The translations under genes and the position numbers were made by a program. A DNA stretch of 64,000 bases from Coix lacryma-jobi var. lacryma-jobi (lineage: Eukaryota > Streptophyta > Magnoliopsida > Poales > Poaceae): NCBI GenBank assembly GCA_009763385.1, contig CM019824.1, positions 145,831,705 to 145,895,704 on the forward strand, written 5' to 3'. Positions 10,057-21,280 of the stretch are shown here, piece by piece; the stretch's first letter is position 1; the number at the start of each line of letters is the position of its first letter. The notes below the pieces were generated by a model that saw nothing but the letters and a program-made list of their open reading frames with translations, made no database searches and was not told the DNA's origin.

Positions 10057-10455
10057 ATAACAACGATCGTATAGGATACTTCTCCATCCAAGGTCATTTG
10101 AGAAATTAAAAAATTTGAAATTCAAAAATCTGAACGCAATTTATATATTTGGAATCCTAAATGATCTCAAACAAAATGTTATCAACTATAAAGGTTTAGA
10201 TCTCGTTGAGGTTTACGACTTTGTAATAAATTTACAAAAGATATAAATTTATTTATATGCAACTATTTTAAAGATGGTGACTTAGTCAACCACCTTTGAA
10301 AATCATATTTTTAGAGGCGGGTGACTAATAAAACTGCCTCTAAAAATCACTCATTTTAAGAGACGGTTGACATAAGAAACTATCTTGAAAATCATATTTC
10401 AGAGGCGATTTTCTTATTGTACTACCTCTAAAAATAGAAACATTTTCAGGGGTGG
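10057..10455. mobile_element. CACTA-like transposon remnant
   Basis: AT-rich sequence with repeated AGAGGCGG / CCTCTAAAAAT motifs in both orientations (about 10300-10440), and the TAGATCTCGTTGAGGTTTACGACTTTG type of sequence common in grass CACTA subterminal regions. No CACTA terminus or transposase is seen. It is bounded by the P1 end on the left and a TGTAACAGCCC LTR start at 10456 on the right. The class assignment is by motif resemblance only. Confidence 0.5.
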
Positions 10456-10834
10456 TGTAACAGCCCAAAAATCAGACTTTTTAAAAATTTTCTATGATTG
10501 TGGGAGCATGTAGTTGCTTGCTGAACCGGGAACAATTTATAAATAAATTGTTGCACTCATAAAATATGCTTATAGGAGTTTGCCAGAGATTCTTTTTGTA
10601 ACTTAAGTCGTATGTTGGAGAGCACATGACCATAGCAATCTCTTTGTATTTTTCTTGGGATTACCTCGAGTCTCTCTCGAAAACCTTCCAAACTATCATG
10701 AAAAAAAAACCCATCTTCTTGGGCCCAAACACCTTTCTTCTCTCCCTCCTATTCCCTCAATGCGGCCCAATCAAACGCTCTCCTCTTCCTTAGCCCAGTC
10801 TGCTCGGCCCAGCTCGTAGCGCCTTTTCCCCTCC

Positions 10835-10949
10835 GCGACGCCCAGCGCCCCGACCCTCAAGACCCTCGAGCGCCAGCGCCTCGACCCTCGAGCGCCAGCG
10901 CCCTGACCCTCGAGCGCTCGCGCCCTGACCCCCGACCCTCGAGCGCTCA
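10835..10949 (+). repeat. GC-rich minisatellite, left part (interrupted by Gs1)
   Basis: Repeats of CGCCC(C/T)GACCCTCGAG with variants, unit about 20-24 bp. The same motif continues directly after the solo LTR at 13919-13980, showing that Gs1 inserted within the array. Confidence 0.75.
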
Positions 10950-13923
10950 TGTCACACCCAATTTTATGAACAAAAATGAATGAATTAACTCATGTGTGCC
11001 CAGAGATCAATCACACACATAAGCCACAAATTAAGAAGTACCATCACATATGTTTATTACATAACGAATATTATTCAAAGACTTTACATAGCATCGGATA
11101 AATAAAGTGTCTCTCGCGGTAGCTCCATCACAGGGAAGATGACTGGTTGACAGCAAGACTAGAACTCTTCAGGGAAGTCGTCGTTATCAAAGCAATCTGT
11201 ACCCATCCGGGATTTTTTATCCAAGTAAAAGAAAATAAACAAGCATAAGTACATCTCGTACTTAACAAGTGTAACATGGGGTTCATGAGGCTCAAATAAG
11301 CTGACACTGGTTAAACTGCAGTAGCTTTTAGTTGGCACAATTTTAGCATTAGATAGCATCAATAATAACCATCCCAATTAAACATGTGATCAATGTGAAC
11401 AGAAACCATTGAAAGAGATAGTAACATTAATTTAAAACATTAATTAAAGCAACAACTATACCAAAAGAATTCCAGGTCGCTCGTAACGTGAGCATGGCTG
11501 ATATATCAGTTTTACACTCTGCAGAGGGTTGTACACTTTACCCGATGAGTCGTGATATCCAGATGCCCGGGTTAATTACTCCCATAACACTTCCGAGGTG
11601 AGCGGGCAGGACACACGCAAAGCCTTTCAAAGGTTCGTCTAACAAGTTAGGGCCGCTAGGTCTTAAGGCAAGGGATGTAGAGCCCTCCTTCCAGGTGGCC
11701 ACGCAGCCTATACTCACGTGGACAGAAGCCGCACTATACCCGTCTCGGCAAGATCCAACGCGCCTATACAGGTGTCCACTAACAAGCTAGAAAAGGTCCT
11801 TATACTGAGCTAAGGTCAGAGCCATATAACCCCCATGGTTGCACTGTTGTCTCCGGGTGATCCCTTATAGTAGCTCCTAACCATGTTGCTATAAAGCCAA
11901 TTTACCAAGTTGCATATACCATTAAATCAGATTCACATGATCAGAGTTTAATTTGAGCACTAGCATAGTTCTACCCAATGCATACCAAGTTTAACAAGGC
12001 ACAAGATCAACAACTAGGATATGTCTAAATAGGCATCAAGGTAGACACATGCATATGATGTTTATAGTGATTTATGGTTATTAGGACATCAAGGAGGATC
12101 CCATGCTATACTGCCTGATTCAGCGAACTCTGGTTGCTCTTGATTGTCGTAGAAGGGTTCCTGATCACCAGCGTAGTCTCACGTCGTTATACTCGATTGC
12201 CACATCAACACACAATCATCGGGACACATCATGCAAAGCAAACAAGCTATAATTAGAACATTACACCAACAGCAAGAAAATAATATAAAAAGTTTGAAAA
12301 CAGAAACTACGATCCAACACGATCACATAAACGCGAAAGATCACGAAAAACGGAAATTAAACGCGAAAGTTATGAGCTAAACAAGTTACAAAACCTTAGT
12401 TAGTAGATTAAACCTAACTCAAATTTCAACTACTGAAACAGTATAGATTTTCATACAGATGATAGATCTTTTCAAAACGAATCTAACGCAACTTGAACGG
12501 ACTAAATCGGACTAAAAACGTAGAAGTTATAAGCATTTGAAACTGGTGGCAAATCTATAAATAAATCAAAACTTAAATTTGAATTTAATTGATTTTAAAT
12601 CAAATCTGCGGATTTGATCGGACTGCGCTTCAATTTGGAAGAAACGCAGGGACTCAAAGCAAGTTTTCACAGACTCAGAGCACAGTGCTCAAAAGGACGG
12701 CGGGTTGAGGCTCGAAAAATGTAAGGGGTTTTCTGTAAAATGGCCGGCGAAGGGGCGAGGACCGACCGACTGATGGAATCGTCGATTCCCAGATGGATGA
12801 CTCAGATTAGATCTGGGAGGAAACCGGCGGCGTTGTCACCGGAACAGAGGGTGAGCACGCGGCTCGCGGCGGCGCCATCGCCGGAATACGGCGGCGCGGC
12901 TCGGTTGCGCTTGGCTATATGAGTAGCAGTAGAGACCACGGAAGTGGGTTCAATCGATCGAGGGGATCAAGGCGAACTCACCAGAGGAAACAACGAGGTC
13001 GGAGACGGCTCTGAGGCGATGAATTCGACGGGTGAGGCGGACGGCGGATTCTCTGCCACGACGGCGAGCTCGAGTTAGATAAAACGAGGGGAAATAAAAA
13101 GAAAAGAGTTCGGCTGCCTTCGAGGGATTGAGACAGAGCTCGGGGTGCCGTTCACGGGGACGGAAACACACCAGAGCGTGAAGTTGACGGCGACGCAGAT
13201 CCAACGAGCGGCGGAGCTCTCGGTCGCAAGGGTTTAGGGCACGAGAGCTCGGGTTTTTCGCGTGAGGAGAGGCGGCGGTTCCTGGGGATCTTATTAGGGG
13301 GTTGGCTTGGCCAATTTGGCAAGCGAGGCCGCGTGCCCCGGATTGGAGTCAGGTTCGGCTCTGGAGTCCGCCATGGACACGAGCAGGAGCAAGGAAGATG
13401 GGACGCTGACATGCGGGGACGCGCGGTCAGCGACGGGAGGAGCGACGGCGCGCTGCGCGCGATTGCCAAGCTGGGCCGGGGAAGATGGCCCATGCGGGCG
13501 AGAGAGAGGGGAGGGAAACAACCATCGGGGAGGGGTCTTGGGCCGACGGTTGGGCCTCGTGGGTGAAGTCAAGGGAAGGGTGGCAGGCCAGCAAGAGGAA
13601 GGGAGCGGGCCGGCAAGCTGGCTCGGGCCAAAAGGGAGAAAGGAGGAGGAGGGAGAAGAGGAAAAAGTTTTTTCCCATTTTTCAGAACTGATTTCAAAAG
13701 CAAAATGAAAACCCATTTGAATTCAAACCAGTTTTGAGCAAACCAATCATCACAAAATAAAAAAATATGCACCAACATGTATGCAACATCATGGTCTTTG
13801 GCCTAGGATTATTTTAGCTTTTGCAAATAATTTATTAACTAAGTTTCATGCAACACACAAATGCATTATTAAATCATATTGCCTATTTCATATTAATGCA
13901 AATTTTTGGGATGTTACAGCTCA
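10945..13923 (-). mobile_element. Gs1: Gypsy-type solo LTR with TSD GCTCA
   Basis: The 2969-bp LTR (10950-13918) is flanked by perfect 5-bp duplications GCTCA at 10945-10949 and 13919-13923. In the sense (minus) direction it starts TGTAACATCCCAAAAATTTGC and ends GGGTGTGACA. There is no internal domain, so it is a recombinational solo LTR. A block at about 11480-11890 is closely related, in reverse complement, to 50300-50690 of solo LTR G3, so the two are the same or sister families in opposite orientation. The frames at 12740-13716 are GC-rich LTR sequence without recognisable protein domains. Confidence 0.92.
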
Positions 13924-13985
13924 CGCCCCGACCCTCGACCCTCGAGCGCCCGCGCCCCGACCCTCGAGCTCGCGCCCGCACTCAC
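13919..13985 (+). repeat. GC-rich minisatellite, right part
   Basis: Continuation of the CGACCCTCGAGCGCC repeat interrupted by Gs1. The first five bases are the right target-site duplication. Confidence 0.7.
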
Positions 13986-14284
13986 GCGGCCCACGACAGC
14001 TCCACATGCCCGCGCAAATACCAGCACGCCGCTGACCGGCAGACCCCACCTGTCAGCCACGCGAACAGTGCTTTCTTCCTCCCCACGCCGCTCGCCCACG
14101 CCGCACGAACCACCCGACAACACCACGCCCTGGATGTGACCCCTGGCCCACACCGTGTCAGACCCTGTTCCCCCCATGTCGGCACCATCTTGGCGCCCAA
14201 GAAGCCCCCTGAGAGCCCCCACAGCCGCTTGATCTAGGTCATGCTCCGATCACCGTCCGCCGTGCCATAGCCACACCTCGGGGC

Positions 14285-14291
14285 TATAAAA
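14285..14291 (+). promoter_or_regulatory. TATA box in the Gx LTR
   Basis: GGGGCTATAAAAGCC followed about 30 bp later by a CT-rich leader (ATTCTCTCCTCTCGGTG). This is a good RNA polymerase II core promoter shape and fits an LTR promoter read on the plus strand. It is a prediction only. Confidence 0.5.
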
Positions 14292-15248
14292 GCCAGCACC
14301 AAGCCCCACTAGGGTTCCCAATCCATTCTCTCCTCTCGGTGTCCACCAACACCCCCAATTCGGTAGAGGAGGGATAGTAATGACAGAGCAAGGTGGAGCC
14401 GAGCACTGCGCCACCGCATAGCTCGCAGGAGAGGAAGGAGAAGCTGGGAGGGAGCCGCCGGAGCAAGGAGGACCACGCGGAGCGGCACGACACTGCGAAC
14501 TTCTGCACAACATCAACTCAACACGGCCCCGCTATCCTATCCATCTCAACACCGAAGGTGAGCACGCTGCACCACCGTTCCAACCCCCACGCCCCCTTCT
14601 CTGGTCATGGCGCTCTGCACCTGAGCGCGTAGACTGAGCTGCTACCGGCTCAAGCACACCAAGCACAACACAACATGAGACCAGCCAAACCCCAGTGAAC
14701 GGAACACGTTGTGATGAGCCTGGTCGCTATGCCATCGCCAGGAACTGAGCCACCGTGACAAGGTCGCCGTTCCGGTGAAGCCATAGCCGTAGGAGGCCTC
14801 AATCTCGCCAAAAGACCCGCCACAGCGCTACGCACATGAAACACCTCGATAGAGAGCGAGCACGAGCCCCAGACCTTCGGACTACACCATCGAGCCACCG
14901 TCGTGCCACAGACCTCCACCACTCGATCCGGCCACCGACATAAGGTTTAAAACAAGCCCTGGACCCTAAATCAACAGACCGTAGCCTCAATTTAACTCCA
15001 TAGTGCCTAGAACCTGGCCAGCTTCGTTCGACCGGCATCAAACCGCCGCCGCCTCCATGGCCAGCCATGATCGGAGCTCACGAGCACCACATCGAAGCCC
15101 CACGACACTAGCCAAAGACTGGTAGAGCAGCACGACAAACCAATTGAAGCATCAGAGGCAATCAACGCCTAAATCTCACACCCCGGCGGACTTGCGTCGC
15201 CTTCACGTGCACGAGCCATACCCTCGAGTGCATACCCATTCGAGGAAC

Positions 15249-15396
15249 CCCCTTGATTACGGAGACTTCCGAGCGAACGAGGCATCCCTCGATTATGGAA
15301 ACTTCTGAGCGAATGAAGCACCCCTCGATTATGGAGATTTCACGAGCGAACGAGGCACCCCCTCGATTATGGAAACTTCCCGAGCGAATGACGCAG
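15249..15396 (+). repeat. Four-copy 37-bp minisatellite
   Basis: Four imperfect copies of a unit with the core CCCTCGATTATGGAAACTTC followed by GAGCGAAYGARGCA, starting near 15249, 15287, 15324 and 15359. Degenerate CCTCGA-rich sequence continues to about 15610. It is probably part of the transcribed region of the Gx LTR. Confidence 0.8.
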
Positions 15397-15729
15397 GCTT
15401 CGAGTGCAGACCATTCAAGGTACCCCTCGATTGCGGAACTCCTCCAAACAAACGAGGCATGGGCCTCGATCGCCTCGACCACCCCCTCGAGCACTCCTCA
15501 GGCACCCCTCGACCGCGCCGCGTTGTGCCCTGGCCTCGACCGCGCCACACCGTGCTCTGGCCTCCACTGCCTCGCTGCACCGCCTCCACTGCCTCGACCG
15601 CGACACCGTGCATTGGCCTCGACCTCGACGTCGTGGTGGTGTCCTGGCCGCTGCGCCTGCTGCCCTGGCCGGCCACCACTTCCTCGATGCCCCTGATGGA
15701 AACCATAGCTTGTGACGATTGAGGAGACC

Positions 15730-17036
15730 CCGTGACCTTGTATACAGCCACCATGACCCTTTGGGACCCCTGTCATCTTATTGTCGACCTACCAAGCCCC
15801 CTGGAAAGTCTCTTATTTATCTACCTGTACTCATGCTATACCTCGTTCTTACGACCACCTGTATATGCACTTGTGATACAAGATCCATCCAATCTCATGC
15901 TATGGGAATGTGCTACTCCACTTATTTTGTTTGATGTGTCTTTGTGTCGCTTTATGGTTCTTATCGTTGTATTGATGAATGGTTCTGTGTTTGTCTGTGT
16001 GCCAAGCCTTTAAGCTGGCTAAGGGATTGTACCTCATTTGGATGTTACGATCGCGAGATCCATCTCGCCATGGCCGTGATGCCGAATGTAACACGACCCT
16101 TGTTAGTGTATCTTGTGGTCGCGAGTACACCTCGCCATGACCATGGAGCTATGCTCTTTTTCACTTATATAAACATGCTTTATAAATGCTTCTTCGTGCA
16201 CAAACTCTTGTATGCTTGTACCCGTTTACCACTGCATATCTTGATTCTCACGGTGACAACCGCACCGCTACGAATCTAGAAATGACTTAGTGCCAGAGCA
16301 CCCCGGTCGGGTACCCTACGAGTAGTTTGCGCACTTGCATCTTATATTGTGCCACTCCTTCCAATACCCCGTCTTCAACCATGATGTGTGTGTTGGAAAG
16401 AATTAACCTTTGACTTATATATATGTTTGTACTCTTGCTATTCCTTTTGTTAGCAAAGCTACGTCTATGTTGTATCTCAGGACCCCGCGCGTCGACTCGA
16501 TCGACCACCTAAACACATTTTTCTAGAGATATGCCTAAGAACGTGGCATAGACGTGCTGAGCTAACCTCGCTCTTCCAGGTAAAAGTGAGTAACCCTGAG
16601 TCTTGGTTCCCGACGTACTGTGTTGTGTGGATCGAGAGGATTGTAGATCTCCAAACCTTTTGCACTACCGCTTTTGCCATAGCGGGCAAGCCAAGGTACC
16701 TTGGAGTCAAGTCACAATGGTGTTAATCGTTCTTATGATCAATTGACCTTTGGGATAAGGCTACAAGGGCCGAACCCCATCATTCTTTATTTGTAGGCCC
16801 ATCCTCGGATTTCTGCCCTATTTAAATGACGACTAAATCGAAGGATCTGAGCCGTGGTGTTTGCTAAGGATAGGCCTTGTTTTGAACCCTATGTCATAAA
16901 GCCGTATTGGCTTGGCCAAGTCTTAAACTTGCAAACCACCACCTTGTTCCAAGCTTGAGGAAATCGGACAACCACCGAGAGGGCTAAACCTTGTGTATTT
17001 TAGTGTCTCATTGGTGTTAATGGATCTTCTTGCGTC
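15730..17036. other. Unassigned interspersed sequence
   Basis: No protein domain, PBS, PPT or clear terminal repeat could be recognised. Short frames of 60-110 codons occur on both strands but look like chance. It is probably the remainder of the Gx LTR or its leader. Confidence 0.35.
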
Positions 17037-17617
17037 CTGTTGTCTTTTCAGTTATGAAGTGAGTGTTCTCTTGCCTTGTGTTGTTCTTGGCGGTCCTTAA
17101 CTCATACTTTATAACCGCCAAGACTCGCATAAAAGACAACACCAAACACAGAATAGGGCTTACAACTAACTATTTCCACGAGTTTTGGTGTTTGGTCATT
17201 TGCAGGAGGGTATGTACAGAAACGACTACAAACGGGCTCCAACACATGCAAAATACCGTATGTACATGCACCCAGTATGGACCCAAGGGGGAGAAGGCCC
17301 AATACTAGGCAAATCAGGGCCCTGTCGGAAGGATAAAAAGGCCAAGACCCAAATCAAACCAACTCCAAATGGGCCCTAACCCATACATCACCCATCTAGA
17401 GGCCCATAGGAGGCAACCAGAGAAGAATGGGCCGGTTTGGGCCAGCTGGGGGTGCGGCCGCACCCCTGGTGCGTCCGCACCCCCCACGGAGGCGGTTCCC
17501 GGCCAAATTTGGCAGGTGAACTCCCACCACCTTTGCAATGATGGTGCATGTGGTTTCCATCCAGGTGCAACGCATCTTGAAGGCGGTTTGGCCTTTCCAA
17601 ATGAGGAGGAGAGGTCC
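17037..17617 (+). repeat. A1 5' LTR, part 1 (left of N1)
   Basis: Upstream half of the LTR. The join to part 2 is secured by the duplicated GGTCC at 17613-17617 and 29280-29284. An inverted repeat TGTTGTCTTTT (17037-17047) / AAAAGACAACA (17132-17142) encloses a second one, CTTGGCGGT / ACCGCCAAG. The left border is a candidate only. Confidence 0.5.
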
Positions 17618-17885
17618 TGAAGGACCGAGAAGCTAACCGAAAACGACCAGAGGGGGGGGGGGGGTGAATGGGAGCTTCAAAATTTCCTTACGGAAACTAG
17701 ATGCCACTGTCCCAAAATCGACCCCAAAAGCGAACCCTAGAGCTTGCTAATGTCCACGACCCTATATGTAGGGTGGATGCTTCCTAGAAGCACAGCGAGA
17801 CACTAGACAACTCTAGAAAGCCAACGCAAAAGACGGAAATCAATTCTGACAACGAACGAGCGAACCGCGGACGAAACCGTGCGAA

Positions 17886-18168
17886 ACCAGACGCATCGGA
17901 CGCTGGCCTGCGTCCGATGCCAGACCACCGGAAGCGTCCGATGCAGACTGGACGGTTCTGGAACCTTACTGTTCCACCATCGGACGCTGTGAACAGTAAT
18001 CACCCAGCGTCCGATGCAAAGGCTCCGGCGCGTCCGATGGACAACGGACGCGTCCGATGCCTAGCGTCCGATGCAAACTAAAACGCCGAAAACGTGACAC
18101 GCGTCACCGGAGCGTCCGATGCTAGGGACCCTAGCGTCCGATGCTCCCGTGATAGCGTCCGATGCTCC
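17886..18168 (-). repeat. GCGTCCGATGC motif array in the N1 3' LTR
   Basis: Nine direct copies of GCGTCCGATG(C/G) and two inverted copies (GCATCGGACGC near 17886, CATCGGACGC near 17981) on the plus strand. One pair forms an 11-bp perfect stem with a 6-base loop at about 17886-17913. The same array is in the 5' LTR at about 27541-27823. It lies downstream of the TATA box in the sense direction, so it should be transcribed. Confidence 0.92.
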
Positions 18169-18966
18169 CGAAAACAGCGCAGTTCTTTGATGATTCAACC
18201 CGATCTCCTCTAAATCAAAAGCTCTAGGCCTAGGATTCGATCTGAGGAGTCACAAGGATGTTAGTGAGCTATCTCTAAGAGATCATGGCTCGAACCTAAC
18301 TCCAAATCGGTGAATCAAGAAATTTCGGGGCATGGAGGCAAGAACGCAATCCAAAACGAAAATCGATCGATCTCCTAGACCGTGAGGTTAGAGTTTAATT
18401 CCTTCGGTGGAAAGGAGAGCCTCACGATCTAGAACAACTTGGTTCAAACGGTTTTGCAAAAGATGAACCGAGCAAAGAGATCAAGCGACGGGAAAATCGT
18501 GGAGAAAAAGGATTCCGCGAAGAACACAAAGAAAACGCGAATCACAGCCACGAACTCGAATTAAGGACGCAAATCAAGCCATCGATCTGTGCTCCAAGGT
18601 GAGGATACGGCCTCACTTCCTCAAATCAACAGTACACAGAGTGGAGTCTCTCTGCGGATCTCAACTAGCTAGAGCAGGGGATGGGAGAGTGGAAACCCTA
18701 GGTGCTAGGAAGCAAAAGACTGCGCTAACTGAGATTGAGATAGGGAGGAGGGTGTCTCCCCTAGACTACTTATACTAACCTAGCCTAAGTCTATTTCCTA
18801 CTCTACCCCTCTCTACTCTAATTACAGAGCGGACCAGCCTAACCCTAAGGCTATTCTAGTCCACCCGCTGGTGGTAGGTAGATCCGACGGCCACGCCCGC
18901 ACGGTCTTCCGCGTCGCCTCCACGCAACCTTCAGATCGCCGCCACGTGCCGCCACCACTCTGCACC

Positions 18967-19218
18967 CCCGGTTTTGCGGCCCAAACCGGGAAACCAGCCT
19001 TTTCCATCAGCCCCCGGTTTTGAGGCCCAAACCGGGAAACCAGCCTCCAGCCCGAGTTTTGTGGCCAAACTCGGAAACCGTCCGCGCCCGAGTTTTGAGG
19101 CCCAAACTCGGAAACCGGCCCACGCCCAGGTTTTGAGGCTCAACCTGGAAACCGTTGCGCCCAGGTTTTGTGGCTCAACCTGGAAACCCAGCACCCAGGT
19201 TTTGAGGCCCAAACCTGG
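18967..19218 (-). repeat. Seven-hairpin cassette in the N1 3' LTR
   Basis: Plus-strand positions are 18967-18990 and 19013-19036 (CCCGG arms), 19052-19074 and 19088-19111 (CCGAG arms), and 19126-19148, 19161-19183 and 19195-19218 (CCAGG arms). All seven are fully complementary at the outer arm and share the GGTTTTG..GGCC..AAACC type of centre. An identical cassette is in the 5' LTR at 28622-28873. Confidence 0.95.
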
Positions 19219-19625
19219 AAACCGTCCACCGTTGGTTTTTCCCGGGCTCTACCAACAAACCGGCGTCGTAGAGGGGATGCACCGCCTGTGCACCCCTTCC
19301 ACCGACATGATCGCACTTCTCCGCCTGTCGCTGTCGCAGGCTGCCAGCCACCACAGCTGATCCTCCGGCCTCCAGTCCATCAGTCCAAGTCCACGTCCGC
19401 CCTTCACCGTCCGATACATCGGCATGGCACGTCCGCCGCACGGCACGCCCATCCTTCATCGCGCCCGGTCCGTCGGCACGGCACGTCGCAACTTGACCTT
19501 CACCCGCCATCGATCACTGTCTCCGTGCTCGACACCTGCACAACACAAGCCAAAGAACATGCGCATCATCTCCGTTGACAATCACTCATCACTCAGAGAC
19601 TCGGCATACACCCATGTATCCGCAA

Positions 19626-19635
19626 TCTCCCCCTT
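19626..19635 (-). other. Polypurine tract of N1
   Basis: Minus strand AAGGGGGAGA one base before the 3' LTR start, identical to the P1 tract. Further CTCCCCCT copies (plus strand) lie at about 20106-20113 and 20171-20179, with a weaker one at about 20240-20246. Confidence 0.85.
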
Positions 19636-21280
19636 GATGAGTGCATTGTCAACTCCACAACAAATCATGAATAAGAAGAAGGAGGTAGGAAGGAGTGGGA
19701 AGAGAAAACCCAACCAAATGACCCAGAAGCCTTAACAAAAGCCGAAGAAGGTCAAGTGGATGAAGCAAAAACTTGGTCCCCAAAGACATGGGCAACGGCT
19801 TGACGCAACCAAGCAAAGCAAAGCTAGCCCTCAAGAAGAGGTAGAACACCGCTAGCAGATAGCAATTGAAGATCGGAGGGCAACAGAAGCAAAATGCTAG
19901 TCCCTCAAGATAGAGGCACAGAGGCTCAACACAACTAGCAAGAAAATCACTCCGAACCAATTGAAAAACAACCCAAACCAAATGGGAAAGCACACTAGAC
20001 GATACCAATTGAAAGCCAAAAGAAAAGCTTATGAAAGCTCATGAGAAGCTAGGAACGTTTGCTAGTCCCTCAAGACAGAGGCAACGGCTCAACACAACTA
20101 GCAAACTCCCCCTCGACAAATGCAAGCAACTAGGACAAAAGATTTTCAGGGCATATGATTTGCGTAAATTTCTCCCCCTAGTTGAAAATGCACTTATCAA
20201 GGCCAAAAGGTATCGGAGAAGCAACTCTCTTCACATAAACTCCCTCTGAACACAAGATCTCCTTCCACAATGCATATGAAGACAAAATGCAAGTTAGGAG
20301 CTTCAAGTATATAGTCAAAAGAGTGCAAAGATGCTCTAATCAGTATAGCTCCAACATCTCAATTAAGCACTCAAATAGCAAAGGCTCAAACTGATCACTT
20401 GTACGAAATATGAAGCATATGAGCATGTGAGCAGTTTTAAGCCAAAAAGATAGTCACCATCAAAATAGCACTAGACATGTATAGAAGGAATCCAAACAAG
20501 TGCTAAGCATATATACACGGTGAACTACCCCTAGCAAAGTTCAATCATCATGCATAGGAATGAAGCATATACTTGTGATTTCAAATTCATATCGGAGTTG
20601 CAGCGGTAAAAGAATTCACAAGTTCATTTTTAGCATGTGATTGCGAGAGGTTGAAAGCTTGTCATCGCCTAACTTTTCAACCGTGCGAAGCCTATGCCGA
20701 AGCAATCAGAAGCTTAAAGCAACGGTTTCGGTCATACACTACATGGCTCAAGTTTAACTCAAAGTGCAATGAGAAACAGTCTCAATACCATGAGGTGTTG
20801 ACAAGCAATCCCATCTCGATCTTTTCAATTCAACAATACTTGGTTCAGATTTTAAGCAAGTTATGAACAACCAAGCAAGTGAATGACTCAGAACTAGAGA
20901 CATAGCAACCTAGCATATATGAAAAGCAGGAATGGACTCAACACACCCTACACATGCTAGTTGCATATCTCAATGGTGAACATTTTCAGATTTATATACA
21001 TTAGGCATAATTCACCATTCCAAAAAATAGCTCGCTCATAACATGTAACAGTGATCAGAAAGAGCATAAGCTACAAGCATCATCATAAGTATCGGAGCAA
21101 TACTAACAAGAGCATAATTACATTCTAGTGAATATAGACATAAAGCTCAGAATGTAAATGCGTATGCCCGACACAAAACTGAACGAAAGAAGATACCAAA
21201 AGGAGAGACTCAAGAAACTCAAAAGAAAAGAGCCTCAAAATAAAAGAGTCAGTCTGTACATCTCAAAATGCTTCCCCCAT
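19636..21280 (-). other. N1 3' noncoding region
   Basis: The region has no env-like frame on the sense strand. The block at about 20545-20850 is conserved with P1 (6940-7220) and P3 (63485-63780). A hairpin AATGGTGAA (20972-20980) / TTCACCATT (21011-21019) is conserved in all three. On the antisense (plus) strand, a frame at 20651-20866 is also open in P1 but broken in P3. Confidence 0.85.

Larger units (their letters stand above)
4385..10061 (+). mobile_element. P1: 3' half of a Sirevirus-type Copia element
   Basis: Contains pol from mid-integrase to the end of RNase H (4385-6566), a 1.5 kb 3' noncoding region, a polypurine tract and a complete 3' LTR (8067-10056). The 5' half lies beyond N0, outside the window. 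ATAAC at 10057-10061 is the expected right copy of the target-site duplication and cannot be checked here. The LTR edges are the same as in the complete element N1, so P1 and N1 belong to one family or to sister families. Confidence 0.9.
10456..17036 (+). mobile_element. Gx: LTR-like Gypsy sequence, right end unresolved
   Basis: Starts TGTAACAGCCCAAAAATC, typical of the TGTNACANCCC Gypsy LTR class, preceded by GGTGG (10451-10455). It is interrupted by solo LTR Gs1. A TATA box at 14285-14291 followed by a CT-rich leader supports a plus-strand LTR promoter. The sequence from about 14290 to 17036 has no long reading frame, PBS or gag I can recognise. I could not find the matching end or target duplication, so the right border is set only by the candidate start of A1. 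The many short GC-rich frames at 13900-15700 look like chance frames in LTR DNA. Confidence 0.45.
17618..19624 (-). repeat. N1 3' LTR (2007 bp)
   Basis: Sense start TGCGGATACATGG (at 19624) and sense end CTCGGTCCTTCA (at 17618). It contains the hairpin cassette (18967-19218), a TATA box (TATAAG, minus strand, 18769-18774) and the GCGTCCGATGC array (17886-18168). A G13 run on the plus strand lies near the sense 3' end (about 17652-17664). Confidence 0.97.

Noticed and set aside
13294..13716. Long overlapping frames on both strands in GC-rich DNA
   Set aside because: They lie inside solo LTR Gs1, have low-complexity Pro/Arg/Ser composition and no known domain. High GC lowers stop frequency in all frames.
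15253..15776. Several frames of 90-147 codons
   Set aside because: All read the same CCTCGA-rich repeat array in different frames; no domain or conserved start is seen.
10451..17617. Target duplication GGTGG for Gx
   Set aside because: No CA followed by GGTGG was found on the right side, so the Gx right border and insertion type are left open.
19625..21280. Env-like frame expected in some Sireviruses
   Set aside because: No sense-strand frame of adequate length is present between pol and the LTR in N1, P1 or P3.
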